Part shown: piece after piece, positions 1-10,293 of the stretch | How positions within the stretch are numbered: position 1 is the stretch's first letter | Layout of the letters: the number at the start of each line of letters is the position of its first letter | From: Methanocellales archaeon | GTDB taxonomy: Archaea; Halobacteriota; UBA148 | Direction: 5' to 3' | Assembly (NCBI GenBank): GCA_028715545.1 | Contig: JAQURP010000005.1 | Location: forward strand, 1 to 42,033 | DNA length: 42,033 nucleotides | Translations under genes and position numbers: made by a program | Notes under the pieces: model-generated | Seen by the model: only the letters and a program-made list of their open reading frames with translations | Database searches by the model: none | Told to the model about the DNA's origin: nothing

Positions 1-2
1 AT

Positions 3-980
3 TCAATCGATCTCGCCCACTATTTCTTCAACCAAATCTTCTATGGTTAGCAAGCCGAGCAGTTGGTCTTTTTCATCCACTACAATTGCAAGATGCTCTC
101 TGGCTTTTTGCATTTTCTTAAGGGCTGCATCAGCTCGTTCATAGGCTTTAAGCCTGAAAACAGGCTTCATAATCTGGTTTATCTTTGTAGATCCGTCCTT
201 ATATTTCAAAGCCTCTTTTATATTGGCAACTCCCACTATATTGTCGGATTGAGTGCGATAGACTGGCATTTTGGAGATGCCGTATTTACCTGCAAGCTCT
301 AAAAAGTTTGTTATTTGGGCAAGCTCTTCAATGGAGACGATTCTATCCTTAGGCACCATTATCTGCCCAAGAGAGATCTGGTCCAGATCAAAAACCTCAT
401 GGACCATTTCGCGTTCGCTCTTTTTTATAGTGCCGAGATCTTCTGCAACTTCCAAAATAGTTCTCAACTCTGCCTCTGTGAGAGTAAGCTTCTGTGAAGG
501 CAGCTCCTTGCCAAAAGCCTTAATGATGCTGTTTGACAAAAATATAAATCCTGAAGCTATGGGCGAGAGAAATTTTATGACAAATTTTACTGGCAAGGCA
601 AATCTTAGAGCCAATTTCTCGTTTCTCATCGCAAATGATTTGGGAACGATTTCGCCAAATAAAAGCAGAAGAAATGTCATGCCCAAGGTCGCTATTGCAA
701 TGCCCATATTACCAAAAATTCTTAGCGTAATTGTACCTGCAATTATTGAAGAGAGCACATTCACAAAATTATTTCCTACAACTATTCCTGTAACGAGTTT
801 ATGGGGCTTTTTTAGCAGATTTTCTACCATTAGAGCACGCTTATCTCCTTTTTTTGCACCATCTCTTATTCTTATTTTGCTTATTGTTATAAGAGCCATC
901 TCTGCAGCTGAGAAAAATGCAGAGAGAATCAATAGAAAAATCAGACAAATTATTCCAATAACGATCCAGAAATCAACCAT
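3..980 (-). CDS. CNNM/DUF21 transmembrane + CBS domain protein (HlyC/CorC-like)
   Basis: 325 aa ORF with stop inside the window; DUF21-like N-terminus (FFSAAEMALITISKIRIRD, GNNFVNVLSS) and CBS-type C-terminus (MVPKDRIVSIEE, VVDEKDQLLGLLTIEDLVEEIVGEID). Confidence 0.9.
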   Translation of the reverse strand: MVDFWIVIGIICLIFLLILSAFFSAAEMALITISKIRIRDGAKKGDKRALMVENLLKKPHKLVTGIVVGNNFVNVLSSIIAGTITLRIFGNMGIAIATLGMTFLLLLFGEIVPKSFAMRNEKLALRFALPVKFVIKFLSPIASGFIFLSNSIIKAFGKELPSQKLTLTEAELRTILEVAEDLGTIKKSEREMVHEVFDLDQISLGQIMVPKDRIVSIEELAQITNFLELAGKYGISKMPVYRTQSDNIVGVANIKEALKYKDGSTKINQIMKPVFRLKAYERADAALKKMQKAREHLAIVVDEKDQLLGLLTIEDLVEEIVGEID

Positions 981-1125
981 TTCTTTTTAACCTTTTTATA
1001 GTTCGCATTTAGATTTAGTACATAGGATATTAACCTATTATATTTAAGTTTACCCTTGGAATATTTTCCAGATCAATTTTGCAGTACGACTACCCTAATC
1101 TAATGCAATGCACTATTCTTCCACA

Positions 1126-2064
1126 CTACATAGAAAAGATATAAAAAATATATAGACAATATCCAGCTAATAATATCGCTCCTTCTCTTCTAGAAATAGA
1201 GGAGCCCGTGTATAGCATAAGAATAATAACTAAACTTATAAAGAGCAAAAATATAGTTGTAAGCCAAGAGATCATTTCTATGTGAATTGGCAAGACCAAT
1301 GAACAGACGCCCAATATAAGCGCTATATTAAATATGTTGGATCCAATCAAATTGCCTATGGAGATATCTGCCTCGTTTTTATAGGAGGCAACAGAAGAAA
1401 CAGCCAATTCTGGTAAAGAGGTACCAACTGCTACTACTGATAATGCCAGTATAACATTTGGTATTGCTAGAGCATTTCCAATAAAAATAGACGACCTGAC
1501 CAGAAGTTCTGCACTCACGATTACTACCATTGTGCCCAATAGAATAAACGAAATATTTTTGGATATGTTATTTTTTGGTTTCCCATTTTCCCGAGCATTA
1601 CTGATCTCCTTTTTAGCCAATCCTACGAAGAGATACAAATACAAAACAAACACAACTAAAAGTATAATTCCACGGATCCAATTGAGTATGCCCCCGATTG
1701 AGACCACCATAAATAATGATATCACCCCCAACATGATCGGCATCTCTCTTTTGATGATGACCTTCTTAACCTTTAGGGGCCTGACTAATGCGCTTATACC
1801 TAAAACAAGAAGCAAATTTGCGATACAAGACCCTAGCACATTACCTAGGGTTATACTTTCGTAGCCTTCCAAAGCAGCCAAAAAAGAGACAAAAGATTCC
1901 GGTGCAGATGTACCATATGCTACGATTGTTAAGGATATTATAAGAGGAGATATACCTAATTCAGCAGCAGTTTTTGATGCGCCTTCTACCAAAATTTCTG
2001 CACCCTTCCAGAGGAAAATTATACCTATTACGAATAGGGCGGAATAAAGCAGGAGTTGCATCAT
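1126..2064 (-). CDS. Ca2+/cation antiporter (CaCA/YrbG-like sodium/calcium exchanger)
   Basis: 312 aa, ~10 hydrophobic segments, two alpha-repeat motifs (AYGTSAPESFVSFLAALEG..LGNVLGSCIANLLLVLG and AVGTSLPELAVSSVAS..IGNLIGSNIFNIALILG). Confidence 0.93.
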   Translation of the reverse strand: MMQLLLYSALFVIGIIFLWKGAEILVEGASKTAAELGISPLIISLTIVAYGTSAPESFVSFLAALEGYESITLGNVLGSCIANLLLVLGISALVRPLKVKKVIIKREMPIMLGVISLFMVVSIGGILNWIRGIILLVVFVLYLYLFVGLAKKEISNARENGKPKNNISKNISFILLGTMVVIVSAELLVRSSIFIGNALAIPNVILALSVVAVGTSLPELAVSSVASYKNEADISIGNLIGSNIFNIALILGVCSLVLPIHIEMISWLTTIFLLFISLVIILMLYTGSSISRREGAILLAGYCLYIFYIFSM

Positions 2065-2333
2065 TCTTCAGAGGTAATGCATAATCATTTATATAGATGA
2101 TGATTAAACTAAAAGTTGAACCAACTATTTTACCTAGGTAAAACATAGGTAAGAAAACCTTCAGAATATAAACGAAAATATCAAACTTGAAAGGGCATAT
2201 ATTTATTGAAATCGCCGCACATAAGTCACTGATTAGGGATATAAGACTCACAATAAACAAATGGGCATCAGAACAATGATTTTTCGCGTTTCACGCATAC
2301 TTTTATCTGGGAAACCTAACGTATAAGTGAATC

Positions 2334-2450
2334 ATGAAAATTGGTGCATCTGCAGCAGTTTTGATAATCGAAGGATATATACCAAACGATCCTGAACAAT
2401 TCATTAAACTTAATAGGGATGAGCTAAAAAATCTGTTGAAAGATTTGTGA
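2334..2450 (+). CDS. Small ORF (38 aa) immediately upstream of mevalonate kinase
   Basis: ATG..TGA reads MKIGASAAVLIIEGYIPNDPEQFIKLNRDELKNLLKDL; stop 7 nt before mvk ATG with GGAG between. Not in supplied ORF list (short). Confidence 0.35.
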   Translation: MKIGASAAVLIIEGYIPNDPEQFIKLNRDELKNLLKDL

Positions 2451-2457
2451 GGAGTTC

Positions 2458-3327
2458 ATGGCTATTTGTTCTGCACCTGGAAAAATATTCTTATGTGGTG
2501 AACATGCCGTTGTCTATGGGGAGCCTGCTATCGCGTGTGCCATAGATCTGAGAACCCGTGTTAGGGTTCAAGAAGGAAAAACGTCCAAGATAACTAGCCC
2601 TTATGTAGCTGGAGCTGTAAAAAAGATTTTTGAGCTAGTGGAATTTGAAAGTGTAACCATAGATATCCATTCTGACATTCCCATTGGATCTGGGTTGGGA
2701 TCCTCTGCTGCTGTTACAATTGCAACGTTGTTTGCACTAAATATGGAACTCGACGTCGGTTTGAGCAAAGAGGAGATAGCCCAACTAGGGCACCAAGTTG
2801 AAAGAGAAGTGCAGGGCGCTGCAAGCTTGACTGACACGTTCGTCTCTACGATGGGCGGCGTCTTTTTTTTGCCATCCTGTAGGAGACTGAATAGCTTGAA
2901 CTGTGGGATAGTAATCGGAAATACAGGTCTGTCCTCATCAACAAAAGAGATCGTAGGTCAGGTTGCCCAACTTAAAGATAAGCATCCAGCCATAATTCTG
3001 CCCATATTTCATACAATTGGAGAATTAGCAAGAAAGGGTGAGTATTTAGTAAATGAGTGTGATTATAAGAACGTTGGCGAGTTGATGAATATAAATCAAG
3101 GTTTGCTCGAATCCTTAGGCGTGGGTTGCCCTGAGTTGTCTGCACAAATATATGCTGCGAGAAAAGCGGGCGCTCTCGGCGCAAAGATAACCGGTGCTGG
3201 CAAAGGGGGATGTATGGTGGCACTTGTCGACTTTGATAAGACTGAGGAAGTCGCATCTGCCATAAAAAGCGTCGGGGGAACTGCCATTCATACAAGAGTG
3301 ACTGAAACAGGTGTAATACATGAGTGA
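2458..3327 (+). CDS. mvk: Mevalonate kinase
   Basis: 289 aa GHMP kinase: SAPGKIFLCGEHAVVYGEPA, PIGSGLGSSAAVTIA, KITGAGKGGCMVAL. Confidence 0.96.
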   Translation: MAICSAPGKIFLCGEHAVVYGEPAIACAIDLRTRVRVQEGKTSKITSPYVAGAVKKIFELVEFESVTIDIHSDIPIGSGLGSSAAVTIATLFALNMELDVGLSKEEIAQLGHQVEREVQGAASLTDTFVSTMGGVFFLPSCRRLNSLNCGIVIGNTGLSSSTKEIVGQVAQLKDKHPAIILPIFHTIGELARKGEYLVNECDYKNVGELMNINQGLLESLGVGCPELSAQIYAARKAGALGAKITGAGKGGCMVALVDFDKTEEVASAIKSVGGTAIHTRVTETGVIHE

Positions 3328-4084
3328 GGTTACAGTACTAAAGATCGGTGGAAGCGTCCTGACGGATAGAAGTAAAGAGAGAACCCTTAAATTAAGAGAG
3401 ATTAATAGAATTGCAAAAGAGATTGCCTCTGTTGGTGTAAGAGATTTGATCATAGTGCATGGCGCCGGCTCTTTCGGGCATCCACAAGCCAAGAGATTTG
3501 ACTTAGATGTACCCGGAAAATGTAGTTATGAGACTATAATTATCCATAATGTAGTAAAAGAACTCAATAGAATATTCATCGAAAAATTGGCCGAGAATGG
3601 AATGCTTGTTGTGCCCGTTCACCCATTAAATTGTACAATCTCTCGAGAGGGACGGTTAGAAAATATGATGACAGATCAGATCAGATTAATGTTAAAAAAT
3701 GACATAGTCCCAGTATTTCATGGCGATGTGATAATGGACAGGATTTGGGGGAGGGCAATACTGTCTGGCGACCAAATAGTTGCCCATATTGCCAAGTGCT
3801 TAAATGCAGGGAGAGTAGGCATTGGAACTAATGTTGACGGGATAATGGATGGTAAAAAAGTCATGGATGTTATCACTCCGGAAGAGTTTTGCGGCGTTAA
3901 AAAATTACTAAAAGGATCCAAGGATGTTGATGTCACTGGGGGCATGGCATCCAAAGCAAATGAGTTATTTAAACTGGCAGAAGAAGGTATCTCATCTCAC
4001 GTATTTAATGCATCAAAAAAAGGTCTTGTCATAAATTTCTTAAGTGGTGAAAGAAATTTCGGTACCATTATTCGAGGTGATTGA
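3320..4084 (+). CDS. ipk: Isopentenyl phosphate kinase
   Basis: 254 aa amino-acid-kinase fold: LKIGGSVLTDRS, IVHGAGSFGHPQAKRFDL, DVTGGMASKANEL; overlaps mvk by 8 nt. Confidence 0.94.
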   Translation: MSEVTVLKIGGSVLTDRSKERTLKLREINRIAKEIASVGVRDLIIVHGAGSFGHPQAKRFDLDVPGKCSYETIIIHNVVKELNRIFIEKLAENGMLVVPVHPLNCTISREGRLENMMTDQIRLMLKNDIVPVFHGDVIMDRIWGRAILSGDQIVAHIAKCLNAGRVGIGTNVDGIMDGKKVMDVITPEEFCGVKKLLKGSKDVDVTGGMASKANELFKLAEEGISSHVFNASKKGLVINFLSGERNFGTIIRGD

Positions 4085-5156
4085 TCTGGACATACCTAGC
4101 AGAAAGATCGAACATCTGCAGATTTGTGCAGAGAAGGATGTCGAATCATCCTCTAGTGGATTTGATGATATTAGGTTAGTTAATAAGGCGTTACCTGAGA
4201 TTCACATGGAAAAAATTGATCTAAGCACGGTCTTTCTTGGCAAGCATTTTAAAGCGCCTATTATGATCGCATCCATGACAGGTGGGCATCCTGAAACAAA
4301 GAGTGTGAATGAGGCACTAGCAGGAGCTGCAGAGGAGCTTGGCATTGGTATAGGGGTGGGCAGCCAAAGGGCAGCTTTAGAGGACCCCAAGCAAGAGGAT
4401 TCATTTCGTGTCGTCAGAGATATCGCGCCAAATGCATTCATATACGCAAATATAGGTGCCGCCCAGCTGAAGGAATATGGTATAAGCCAGATCGAACGAG
4501 CGATAGAAATGGTCGATGCAGATGCCTTATCCGTTCACCTGAACTTTTTGCAGGAGGCAATTCAACCGGAGGGAGAGGTTGATGCCAGAAATTGCATTAA
4601 AGCGATTCATGCAATATGTGATGAAGTTAGCGTTCCGGTGATAGTAAAAGAGACTGGTGCGGGGATATCACATGCCGTTGCAGTAGCGTTAAAAGAGGCG
4701 GGTGCTGCTGCGATAGACGTTGGAGGACTTGGAGGTACTTCCTGGGCTGGCGTAGAGGCCTATCGAGCAAGGGCAGAAGGAGATAAAATATCAGAACATC
4801 TGGGCAAATTGTTCTGGAACTGGGGTATTCCTACCGCCATCAGCATCGTCGAATCGTCTGTTGGTGTCCCTATCATTGCAACTGGTGGCATACGCAATGG
4901 CATACACATGGCAAAGTGTATTGCTCTTGGAGCCTCTCTTTGTGGGGTTGCGCTGCCCTTAGTGGGGCCTGCCCTTAAAGGTAGGCAAGAGGTAGTTGAT
5001 GTACTTAAAAGGATGATGGAGGAGCTGAAAGTAGCGATGTTTCTAATAGGTTGCACTTTCATAGAAGATTTAGGCAACGCTCAACTCATCATAACGGGTG
5101 AGATGAGGGAGTCTCTAGAACAAAGAGGATTTGATACGGCGAGGTTTTCAAGATGA
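4077..5156 (+). CDS. fni: Type 2 isopentenyl-diphosphate delta-isomerase (FMN-dependent)
   Basis: IDI-2 motifs (SRKIEHLQICAEKDVE, ASMTGGHPE, GVGSQRAALED, SVHLNFLQEAIQPEGE, DVGGLGGTSWAGVEAYR). ORF opens at 4044 but a GTG near 4077 gives a more typical N-terminus. Confidence 0.93.
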   Translation: MIDLDIPSRKIEHLQICAEKDVESSSSGFDDIRLVNKALPEIHMEKIDLSTVFLGKHFKAPIMIASMTGGHPETKSVNEALAGAAEELGIGIGVGSQRAALEDPKQEDSFRVVRDIAPNAFIYANIGAAQLKEYGISQIERAIEMVDADALSVHLNFLQEAIQPEGEVDARNCIKAIHAICDEVSVPVIVKETGAGISHAVAVALKEAGAAAIDVGGLGGTSWAGVEAYRARAEGDKISEHLGKLFWNWGIPTAISIVESSVGVPIIATGGIRNGIHMAKCIALGASLCGVALPLVGPALKGRQEVVDVLKRMMEELKVAMFLIGCTFIEDLGNAQLIITGEMRESLEQRGFDTARFSR

Positions 5157-6487
5157 CAGATATAGGGATCATTGCAGTCGGAGGATATGACGAAGTGGGG
5201 AGAAACATGACTGCGATACGATATGGAGAGGAGATAGTGATAATGGATATGGGTCTTCGCCTCGATAGGGTCCAAATTCATGAAGATGCAGAAACGGAAA
5301 AAATGCACTCATTAGACCTTATCAAGGCGGGCGCCATACCAGATGATACGATAATGAACAATATTGAGGGCACCGTCAAAGCTATTGTCTGCACACATGG
5401 TCATTTGGATCACATAGGTGCAATCCCAAAACTAGCGCATCGATATAATGCCCCCATCATAAGCACCCCTTTCACAATTGAACTAATCTCACAAGAGATC
5501 GCATCAGAGATGAAGTTCGGTGTGGAAAATGAACTGCGCATACTAAATGCTGGTGAGACTTACCCCATCACAGAGAATATTTCGGTTGAGTTTATTGGAG
5601 GACAGCATAGCATAATTGATTGTGTATTTGCTGCGATCCACACTCCACAGGGAATAGTTCTCTATGCCAACGACTTTAAGCTAGATAGAACGCCGGTTCT
5701 CGGAGATGCGCCGGACTTTGATCGGTTAAAAAGTTTGGGCAAGGAGGGGGTAGTTGCCATGATCGCCGAGAGCACCAATGTTCAGCGGTCTGGAAAGACT
5801 CCATCGGAGCAGATCGCGCGTGATTTGGTCACTGACGTACTAGTAGGCACTGAAGAAACAAAATCAGGTGTGCTTGTAACGACTTTCTCATCACATATTG
5901 CACGAATCAAAACGATAGTTGAAGCAGCCAATAAAATGGGAAGACGCCCAATCTTACTTGGTAGATCCATGGAAAGGTACTCTGAAGCTGCAAAGCGATT
6001 AGGATACATTGATTTCTCTGCAGAAGTGCGCGGGAGTAGAAGATCGATCGACAAAGCTCTTAAAAGGGTCATGACAGATGGCAAGGACGAATACTTGATG
6101 ATCTTGACTGGGCACCAAGGAGAACCGGGTGCTGTCCTCTCCAGAATAGCAAGTGAGTCAACCCCTTATGAGATCGAGAAAGGAGATAAGGTCATATTCT
6201 CAGCGAACGTGATACCAAATCCACTTAGTGCCGCTAACAGATATATTACCGAGACTAAGCTACGAATGAAAGGCGTTAGGATATACGATAATGTGCACGT
6301 TTCTGGACATGCGTCCAGAGAGGATCACTGGGAGTTACTCAGAATGGTCAATCCCGAACAAGTCATACCCTCCCATGGAGAACTTAGCATGACTTCTGCA
6401 TATGCAGAATTGGCGGAAGAAGCTGGTTATGTATTAGGGGATACAGTGCATGTTTTACGCAATGGACAAGAGCTTTGTCTAAGGTGA
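5153..6487 (+). CDS. rnj: Archaeal RNase J family beta-CASP exonuclease
   Basis: 444 aa; HGHLDHIGAIP metallo-beta-lactamase motif, beta-CASP (TGHQGEPGAVLSRIA, HVSGHASREDHWELLRMVNPEQVIPSHGE). Confidence 0.93.
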   Translation: MTDIGIIAVGGYDEVGRNMTAIRYGEEIVIMDMGLRLDRVQIHEDAETEKMHSLDLIKAGAIPDDTIMNNIEGTVKAIVCTHGHLDHIGAIPKLAHRYNAPIISTPFTIELISQEIASEMKFGVENELRILNAGETYPITENISVEFIGGQHSIIDCVFAAIHTPQGIVLYANDFKLDRTPVLGDAPDFDRLKSLGKEGVVAMIAESTNVQRSGKTPSEQIARDLVTDVLVGTEETKSGVLVTTFSSHIARIKTIVEAANKMGRRPILLGRSMERYSEAAKRLGYIDFSAEVRGSRRSIDKALKRVMTDGKDEYLMILTGHQGEPGAVLSRIASESTPYEIEKGDKVIFSANVIPNPLSAANRYITETKLRMKGVRIYDNVHVSGHASREDHWELLRMVNPEQVIPSHGELSMTSAYAELAEEAGYVLGDTVHVLRNGQELCLR

Positions 6488-7455
6488 TGTTCATGTATAT
6501 GCTCGATGAAATCAAAAAAAGGGGAAAGATAGTAGATGAGGCCATAGGGCAACTATTACCCATTGTCCATCCAGAGGGGCTTTATCAAGCAGCTCGATAC
6601 TTAGTTGACGCTGGAGGCAAACGAATTCGTCCTGCGATGTTGATGCTGGCAGCTGAGTCAGTTGGTGGTGACGTAAAAAAGGTCCTTCCTGCAGCAGTTT
6701 CCATAGAACTCATTCATAATTTCACGCTCATTCACGACGATATCATGGATCAAGACGAAATACGAAGGGGTAATCCAACAGTTCATGTAAAATGGGGGTT
6801 ACCAGCAGCGATACTAGCTGGAAACACGCTCTATTCGAAGGCATTTGAGATCATAACAAACGTCGATGCTCCGCCGAAGATAGTAAAACGCTGTCTGTGC
6901 ATTCTCTCGAAAACATGCACGGATATTTGTGAAGGTCAATGGATGGACATGGAACTCGCGAAACAAAGCTCTGTTAGCGAGGGCGAATACCTCAAGATGG
7001 TCCAAAAGAAGACAAGCGTCCTATTTGCAACATCTGCCATGATTGGCAGCTTGTTCGGTGGTGCAACCACTGAGATCGCGGACGCATTATGGCAAGCAGA
7101 AAGCACAATCGGAGTTGGATTTCAAATACGTGATGATGTGTTAGATTTGATCACACCAGAAGTGCGACTTGGAAAAAGGAGAGGTAACGACCTTATGGAA
7201 GGAAAAAAGACATTGATAATGATTCATGCGCTCACAAAAGGCGTTAAATTGGATGTACTTAGCAGAGACTCTTCCAGAGAAGAGATCGACGATGCAGTTC
7301 AGCAATTAATTGACATTGGATCAATCAATTATGCAATGGAGAAGGCACTTGAATTAGTGGAAGCGGGGAAATCTAAGTTGGATGTGTTGCCAGATTCCAG
7401 TGCAAAGGAGTTATTGATAGAGTTGGCAGATTATATGGTTAATCGCACATATTAA
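6475..7455 (+). CDS. idsA: Geranylgeranyl/farnesyl diphosphate synthase (polyprenyl synthetase)
   Basis: GGKRIRPAM, LIHDDIMDQD (first DDxxD-type motif), GFQIRDDVLDL. Start may be internal (6484 or 6493). Confidence 0.93.
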   Translation: MSKVMFMYMLDEIKKRGKIVDEAIGQLLPIVHPEGLYQAARYLVDAGGKRIRPAMLMLAAESVGGDVKKVLPAAVSIELIHNFTLIHDDIMDQDEIRRGNPTVHVKWGLPAAILAGNTLYSKAFEIITNVDAPPKIVKRCLCILSKTCTDICEGQWMDMELAKQSSVSEGEYLKMVQKKTSVLFATSAMIGSLFGGATTEIADALWQAESTIGVGFQIRDDVLDLITPEVRLGKRRGNDLMEGKKTLIMIHALTKGVKLDVLSRDSSREEIDDAVQQLIDIGSINYAMEKALELVEAGKSKLDVLPDSSAKELLIELADYMVNRTY

Positions 7456-8530
7456 ACTTTTAACACATATTCGGGTATAAGTCTCGCTGCCGGTTCTCCT
7501 GGACCTAATTCAAGCGTTTTAATCACGACTTCTCTACCCCTATAGATAAACTCAATGTCTTGGGGATTGTTAAATATTTTATGCCCTATGGCATTGAACC
7601 TCAAAATATCTTTCACCTTTTACTATCATTACATTTGTCACCGCGAGTAGATCTCTAAATGTATATCCCCATGAAGGCCAGGATATTTGCATTTTTTAAA
7701 GATGAATAAACGCCCAAAGTTTTCGACCTCTTGGAAAATACGGGCAGATCTGCTCTTAGAGCTATGGAGGACATGGATTCTACCTTGTCTTTTATGTAAT
7801 GTGAGCCCAAAATAATCTCGTTATAGTTCAATGATGTAACGGATTTGATATCTCTTCAAAATCTTCAAACAACATTTTTGCTGCTAACCTTCTTTTTTTC
7901 TTGGAAAAATATCTGCAAAATGAAAGAAGTGTAAATATTCTGTCGCATCATTATCAAGATTATGAACATAAAGTCCAAATCCTAACATTGTCGCCCTTTA
8001 ATTCTGGCGCCCCGCTATGGATGGATAATGAACGCATAATCAGGAAAATCTATGTCAGCTAATCTTACGACCTTGAATACATCAATAAAAGGGTTGCCTT
8101 GACTAAAATCCCATTTTACTAGATATTATCGATAGATATATGATTCTTTGATCTCTACCTCATATTATTGTTCGCCCTATAAGCCTGCCAAGCAGTTCAT
8201 TCATGCCTCCGACAAGCATACCACAGGCATTCGGCATCACATCCAAGATTATGACCTTAGAAGACTCCATCACCCCACGAAATCTTGCCCCATAACCAAA
8301 ACCATTCGTCATCTCATTTTGTTCTTGGTGACCGTTTCATCTGGACCTGGGAGGAAGATAGCGTTGGACTCTATACCCAGTTGTTCTTGTACCCAGTGAA
8401 TCTTCACAATTTCCTATTTCATGTTTTCCCTGCAGAGCCCATATCTCCTAAACCAGTTGAAAATATGTGTGCTTCTTCGCTATTTAGAGTCTATGATTTG
8501 ACATGTCGTTTCACCTCAGTAAAAGAGTGA
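7452..8530 (-). pseudogene. Decayed protein-coding gene, frame broken several times (family not identified)
   Basis: Minus-strand translation gives protein-like fragments in different frames: IHWVQEQLGIESNAIFLPGPDETVTKNKM; NGFGYGARFRGVMESSKVIILDVMPNACGMLVGGMNELLGRLIG; DFSQGNPFIDVFKVVRLADIDFPDYAFIIHP; NYNEIILGSHYIKDKVESMSSIALRADLPVFSKRSKTLGVYSS; KVKDILRFNAIGHKIFNNPQDIEFIYRGREVVIKTLELGPGEPAARLIPEYVLKV*. No long intact ORF. Confidence 0.7.
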
Positions 8531-8607
8531 CATCCAATACTTAACAGTAAGATGATAAAAGTTTTTGTTACCATAATTTCAAGTAATACAAAAATAGGAT
8601 AGTACCG

Positions 8608-10293
8608 ATGAAAGAATCGATAGAAGAAGTAATTGAAAAACATGCATTACAGAATGCACTCAAATACGACTCCGCCCCCAAAGCGGATGCTGTAATGGGT
8701 AAGGTGTTAGGCGAGTGCCCCGGGCTTAGAACAAAGACAAGTGAAATTTCACCCCTAATCCAAGGACTAATAGGGAAAGTAAGTGCGATGACCTCTGCTG
8801 AACGTTCAGCACGACTCCAGCAAATTGCACCTGAATTGATGGTACCCAAGAAAAAGGAGAGAATGCGTGGACTTCCACCCTTAGAGGCTGGAAAGAAAGT
8901 GACGATGAGGATTGCACCCAATCCAAATGGACCGCCGACATTAGGAAACGCAAGAGGCATAATCATCAATCACGAGTATGCACAAATGTACAACGGCAAG
9001 TTCATCCTTCGATTTGATGATACCGACCCAAAGACTAAAAGACCCATGTTGGAAGCCTATGAGTGGTACAAAGAGGATTGTGAATGGTTAGGCACTATTC
9101 CTGATGAGATCGTGACGGCCTCTGATAGAATTGAGGAATATTACCAATATGCTGAGAAGCTCATAAAAATGGGCAAGGCGTATATCTGTTTCTGTGATAG
9201 GGAAAAATTCAAGATTTTTAAAGATTCCATGAGAGCTTGTCTGCATCGAGAACAAGACGTAGAGGCCAACCTGAATTACTGGAAAAAAATGTTGGCTGGC
9301 GGATATGACGAAGGAGAGGCTGTTTTGAGGATAAAGACAGATATCCTACATAAAGATCCTGCCCTACGCGATTGGGTTGCTCTCAGGGTCATCAAAGAGC
9401 CCCACCCCAGAGTAGGACGTAAATATGTGGTCTGGCCCATGTTGGATTTTGAATCTGCGATGGAGGATCACTTGCTTAGAGTAACACACATAATAAGGGG
9501 AAAGGACTTGATGGACAGTGAAAAAAGGCAAAAATTCATCTATAACTATTTTGGGTGGAAATATCCTAAGACGAGTCACTGGGGGCGTATAAGAATTCAT
9601 GAATTCGGCAAGTTCAGCACAAGTGAAATAAAGATGGCAATCGACAAAGGAGAATATAGGGGCTGGGATGATCCGCGTCTACCAACAGTTCGAGCCCTAA
9701 GGAGAAGGGGGATTCAAGCAGAGGCCATCAGAAATTTCATGATCGATCTTGGCATGAGTAAGACCGATATAGCAGTTAGCATGGACACACTATATGCCGA
9801 AAACAGGAAAATTGTAGATACTATCGCTAATAGATACTTCTTCGTTTGGGATCCCATACACTTAGACATAGAGAACGCGATGCCAACTGTGGCAAAAGCC
9901 CCACTACATCCTACAGAGAGAAGGGGCTTGAGAGATATCCCAGTACAGGGAGAAGTTTTTGTATGCAAAGATGATTTACAAGGCATCAAGAAAGGCGATA
10001 TACTACGGCTTAAGGACTTGTACAATATCCAAATCACCAGCTTACGCCCATTTAGGGCAGAGTATATCGGGAACAATTTAAGTATCACCAAAAAAGGCGC
10101 CAATATCATTCACTGGTGTCCTCCAGAAGGAGTTAAGGTCAAAGTGATAGGTCCGGAGAAAGAATACACAGGTATTGGAGAAATAGGGATTGGCTCAGAG
10201 TTAGGTAACGTCGTCCAATTTGAACGATTCGGATTCGTGAGGATAGATGCCATAAATGATGAGGAGATAGTGGCATATTTTGCGCACAAGTAG
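8608..10293 (+). CDS. gltX: Glutamyl-tRNA synthetase (archaeal GluRS)
   Basis: 561 aa; MRIAPNPNGPPTLGNARGIIINHEYA (HIGH-region variant), RFDDTDPKTKRP, FSTSEIK (KMSKS-region variant). Confidence 0.95.
   Translation: MKESIEEVIEKHALQNALKYDSAPKADAVMGKVLGECPGLRTKTSEISPLIQGLIGKVSAMTSAERSARLQQIAPELMVPKKKERMRGLPPLEAGKKVTMRIAPNPNGPPTLGNARGIIINHEYAQMYNGKFILRFDDTDPKTKRPMLEAYEWYKEDCEWLGTIPDEIVTASDRIEEYYQYAEKLIKMGKAYICFCDREKFKIFKDSMRACLHREQDVEANLNYWKKMLAGGYDEGEAVLRIKTDILHKDPALRDWVALRVIKEPHPRVGRKYVVWPMLDFESAMEDHLLRVTHIIRGKDLMDSEKRQKFIYNYFGWKYPKTSHWGRIRIHEFGKFSTSEIKMAIDKGEYRGWDDPRLPTVRALRRRGIQAEAIRNFMIDLGMSKTDIAVSMDTLYAENRKIVDTIANRYFFVWDPIHLDIENAMPTVAKAPLHPTERRGLRDIPVQGEVFVCKDDLQGIKKGDILRLKDLYNIQITSLRPFRAEYIGNNLSITKKGANIIHWCPPEGVKVKVIGPEKEYTGIGEIGIGSELGNVVQFERFGFVRIDAINDEEIVAYFAHK

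Noticed and set aside
271-990. 239-aa plus-strand ORF opposite the CNNM/CBS gene
   Set aside because: Antisense shadow of a clear membrane-protein CDS.
8148-8530. Two plus-strand ORFs (83 and 81 aa) in the 7.4-8.5 kb gap
   Set aside because: The coherent protein-like signal is on the minus strand in broken frames; plus-strand ORFs look incidental.
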